From assembly GCA_002702655.1 (NCBI GenBank), contig PABB01000021.1, positions 51,732 to 115,731 on the forward strand: a stretch of 64,000 nucleotides of DNA. The letters run 5' to 3'. Of this stretch, positions 62,092 through 64,000 are shown one piece after another. Each line of letters starts with the position of its first letter. Position 1 is the first letter of the stretch. Under the pieces are notes generated by a model that was given only the letters and a program-made list of their open reading frames with translations, ran no database searches and had not been told where the DNA came from. The position numbers and the translations under genes were made by a program. The DNA is from Planctomycetaceae bacterium (GTDB taxonomy: Bacteria > Planctomycetota > Planctomycetia > Pirellulales > Lacipirellulaceae).

Positions 62092-63447
62092 TTGGTTAGG
62101 GAGTCGAGCCGGGGGCACATCATTTCGGATGAACTGAATCTTGCTGAGTTCCCGCTCAGCTCGCTTGGCGAGCGCACACCGAAAGGCGTTGACGAACTGG
62201 TCTTTGAGGACGAATACATCGATCCGGTATCAGGCGACCCCTATCCGCGGCGGATCACCGTTCGCGGCCAGAAACCGTTCGGGCTTCCGACTTGTGTCGA
62301 TGACGAAGTGCTGATCGGCTGTCTGCGAGCGACCAAAGAGGCCGGCTTCTCGTCAAGGAAGGTGCAATTCGCACCGCGCAAGTTCCTGCAGAGCCTGCGC
62401 TGGCGCACTGACGGTCCAGCTTACGCGAAACTGAAACGTGGCCTCGACAGGTACGCAACCATCTCCGTTGTTTCAGAATCGGCCTACTGGCATCGCGGCA
62501 AACAAAAACCAGTTCGCGACGTGCTGAGCATTCTTGACCGCTGGCAGGAAAGCGGCCGCGATGCCGTGACGGGCCTGCCCGAAAAGGCGTTCTTCGTCTG
62601 GGGCGACTTTATGTGGGAGAGTTTTCAGGCCGGCAACCTCCGCAATCTCGACTACGACTTTTGGCTGTCGCTGGAAAGCCCAGTTTCCAAACGTGCCTAT
62701 CGATTTCTCGGGAAGCGATTTTACAACCGCGAGTCAGTCCGGTTCGGGCTCAAGCATTTTGCCGTGAACAAGCTCGGCATGAGCGCCAAACGCCAAAACG
62801 GCCAGATTCGAGCGACGCTCGATAAAGCGCACACGGAACTCGAGGCCAAGGGATTCTGCCGGGCGGAGTTCGTCGGCAAGGGCGGCGATGCGGAAGTCGT
62901 GTACTACTCGCTCAAAGAGAAGAAGCCTGTCGACCCGCTCGTTGCCGAACTCAAGAAGCGAAACTGCGGCGGCGCCGCGGAACTCGTGAAGTCGAAACCG
63001 CGAGACCGGATCGAGCAAGCCATTGCGAACTTCGATCACAGAAACGCCATGGGCGAGAACCGCACCGGCGGCTGGCTTCGCAAAGACATTCTCAGCAAAG
63101 TGCCCTACAAGTTCCGTGACGACTACGTCTCGGACGAGGACCGCCAGCGCACGGAATCGCGCAAGAAAACGGGCGAGACCAGAGAGAACGCCCGCCGCAC
63201 CAAACTCAAAGGCGAAACCGACGCGAGGGCTGCAACATTGGAGCGAGAGTTTGAGGAGTATCTCGCACGGCTGACGGATGCCCAGCAGCGGGAGTTTCGT
63301 GAAGCCGCCAAGCGGCAGAGCAAGTTGCACGCCAAAACGCTCATGGTAGGGAGTCCTGATACGACTCCGCACTACGCAACGTATCTGCGAATCGCCATGT
63401 TGGAACACTGGCGACGACTCAAAATGAAAAAAGGTCTAGCGGAGTGA
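62092..63447 (+). CDS. Plasmid replication initiator, RPA family
   Basis: 451 residues, TTG start at 62092 with GGAGG 5 bases upstream. Family features (RPA, Pfam PF10134 type): DELNLAEFPLSSLGERTPKG-VDELVFEDE at the N-terminus, RRITVRGQKPFGLPTCVDDE-VLIGCLRATKEAGF, then LKRGLDRYATISVVSESAYW and LDYDFWLSLESPVSKRAYRF. The C-terminal 120 residues are highly charged. It would bind the iterons at 61846-61973 and open the origin. Its presence beside ribosomal and pheST genes on the same contig suggests an integrated plasmid. Confidence 0.92.
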   Translation: MVRESSRGHIISDELNLAEFPLSSLGERTPKGVDELVFEDEYIDPVSGDPYPRRITVRGQKPFGLPTCVDDEVLIGCLRATKEAGFSSRKVQFAPRKFLQSLRWRTDGPAYAKLKRGLDRYATISVVSESAYWHRGKQKPVRDVLSILDRWQESGRDAVTGLPEKAFFVWGDFMWESFQAGNLRNLDYDFWLSLESPVSKRAYRFLGKRFYNRESVRFGLKHFAVNKLGMSAKRQNGQIRATLDKAHTELEAKGFCRAEFVGKGGDAEVVYYSLKEKKPVDPLVAELKKRNCGGAAELVKSKPRDRIEQAIANFDHRNAMGENRTGGWLRKDILSKVPYKFRDDYVSDEDRQRTESRKKTGETRENARRTKLKGETDARAATLEREFEEYLARLTDAQQREFREAAKRQSKLHAKTLMVGSPDTTPHYATYLRIAMLEHWRRLKMKKGLAE

Positions 63448-63812
63448 GTGCGGCTAGAGCGTAGACCTTCGGCTGCGTAAACGTTACGCGGCCTCTTCTC
63501 GTTTCGCCTGGTAGTCGGCCTCCACTTGCTGGTAGGCCTTCGTTTCCAGTTCCTGCAGCACCGCAATGACCTTGGGGATGTCATCGAGCGGGACGTGCAG
63601 CACTTCGTTTTTCCACTGGTCGCGGTCGTCTTTGTAGGACCGGGTGACCGAGGAGACGTAAAACGGATTGCCGTTGCTGTCGTGGTTTTGCCAGAGCGCC
63701 CCCTGGATATTTCGCCGACGGGTCGCCTCGCAAAACGGACGCTTTTTTTGTTGGGCCATGAGAACCTCGCTTTCTTGGGTTGAACCGTAGCTCCAACCGC
63801 TCACTCCGCTAG
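63436..63812. repeat. 13-bp inverted repeat flanking a small gene
   Basis: CTAGCGGAGTGAG at 63436-63448 and its exact reverse complement CTCACTCCGCTAG at 63800-63812. The left copy covers the stop codon of the replication gene. The 91-residue gene lies between. Confidence 0.6.
63484..63759 (-). CDS. Small mobile-element protein with SRSYKD-type domain
   Basis: 91 residues from the ATG at 63759, with GAGG about 8 bases upstream; the longer open frame to 63906 is rejected. Domain: RRRNIQGALWQNHDSNGNPF-YVSSVTRSYKDDRDQWKNEV and LDDIPKVIAVLQELETKAYQ. The N-terminal beta part with W-N-x-G-x-P-F-Y and R-S-Y-K-D-x-D-x-W resembles a group of short proteins on plasmids and integrative elements that may bind single-stranded DNA. 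Function not established. Convergent with the replication gene. Confidence 0.78.
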   Translation of the reverse strand: MAQQKKRPFCEATRRRNIQGALWQNHDSNGNPFYVSSVTRSYKDDRDQWKNEVLHVPLDDIPKVIAVLQELETKAYQQVEADYQAKREEAA

Positions 63813-63951
63813 CCACGAAGCAGAGTGCCACAGCCAACTTCGCTAAGCAAACCTTTCCAACCAGCGTTTGATTACCAGGCGGCAATTGCGATATGCTCCC
63901 TGCCAAGTCAGAGCGCTCGGGGGATCGAAGCGCTCAAGTGATCGATACTGA

Positions 63952-63973
63952 GAAGCGGGTAAGTCCCCGCTTC
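63952..63973. terminator. Hairpin near the right edge
   Basis: GAAGCGGG-TAAGTC-CCCGCTTC, an 8-bp perfect stem. No T-tract follows, so it may be a regulatory stem instead of a terminator. Confidence 0.4.
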
Positions 63974-64000
63974 GCACAGAAGATCGTCATCATCCAGACC

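Noticed and set aside
61911-62099. 62-codon open frame over the iterons
   Set aside because: It is a translation of the repeats themselves and of the AT-rich segment.
1-64000. CRISPR array, rRNA genes, complete tRNA genes, prophage structural genes
   Set aside because: None seen on either strand. The only tRNA-like piece is the fragment at 59336.

Overview
The window is a GC-rich piece of a planctomycete chromosome, most likely from the order Pirellulales. Support for this: many secreted proteins end in the VPEP/hydrophobic helix/arginine PEP-CTERM sorting signal; type I dockerin pairs are frequent; there is a DUF1559 pseudopilin-like protein, an N-terminal LEPR-LL type signal, small transthyretin-like lipoproteins, and weak or absent Shine-Dalgarno sites beside GTG/TTG starts. 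Lipid A (lpxD, lpxI) and apolipoprotein N-acyltransferase (lnt) genes show a Gram-negative envelope.

Layout. 1-8.2 kb: secreted proteins, a thioredoxin/serine-protease fusion, an esterase and ribBA. 8.2-15.1 kb, minus strand: DUF707 protein, UDP-galactopyranose mutase, ABC-F ATPase, lnt and a Tat-exported phosphoesterase (surface glycan and envelope). 15.4-29.7 kb: HAMP-like membrane protein, a PEP-CTERM protein with two DTG aspartic-protease motifs, uvrA, PEP-CTERM proteins, a DUF4430/DUF6580 pair and trpC. 29.9-32.9 kb, minus strand: a PspF-like sigma-54 activator, a triple TCACC-N5-GGTGA palindrome array, a -24/-12 promoter and four small genes, two of which encode basic proteins with the same GIHxRRxxR tail. 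This is the best candidate for an undescribed system here. 33.3-39.9 kb: lpxD-lpxI facing rpmI-rplT-pheS-pheT, with a palindrome translated in frame inside pheS and a CSCxxCGNPR mini-gene between pheS and pheT. 40.1-58.9 kb: response regulator, then a long minus-strand carbohydrate/surface locus (GH3, GPH transporter, unknown secreted protein, GH78 rhamnosidase, CotH/dockerin protein, two PEP-CTERM proteins, DUF1559 pseudopilin). 59.3-64 kb: a plasmid-like island with a tRNA-Arg-like 5' fragment, ParDE-type toxin-antitoxin, ParA with a coiled-coil partner, six 22-bp iterons and an RPA-family replication initiator.

Hairpin-forming palindromic repeats lie between many genes. Two of them show paired base changes that keep the stem. 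Functions were assigned by reading motifs; no database search was run.
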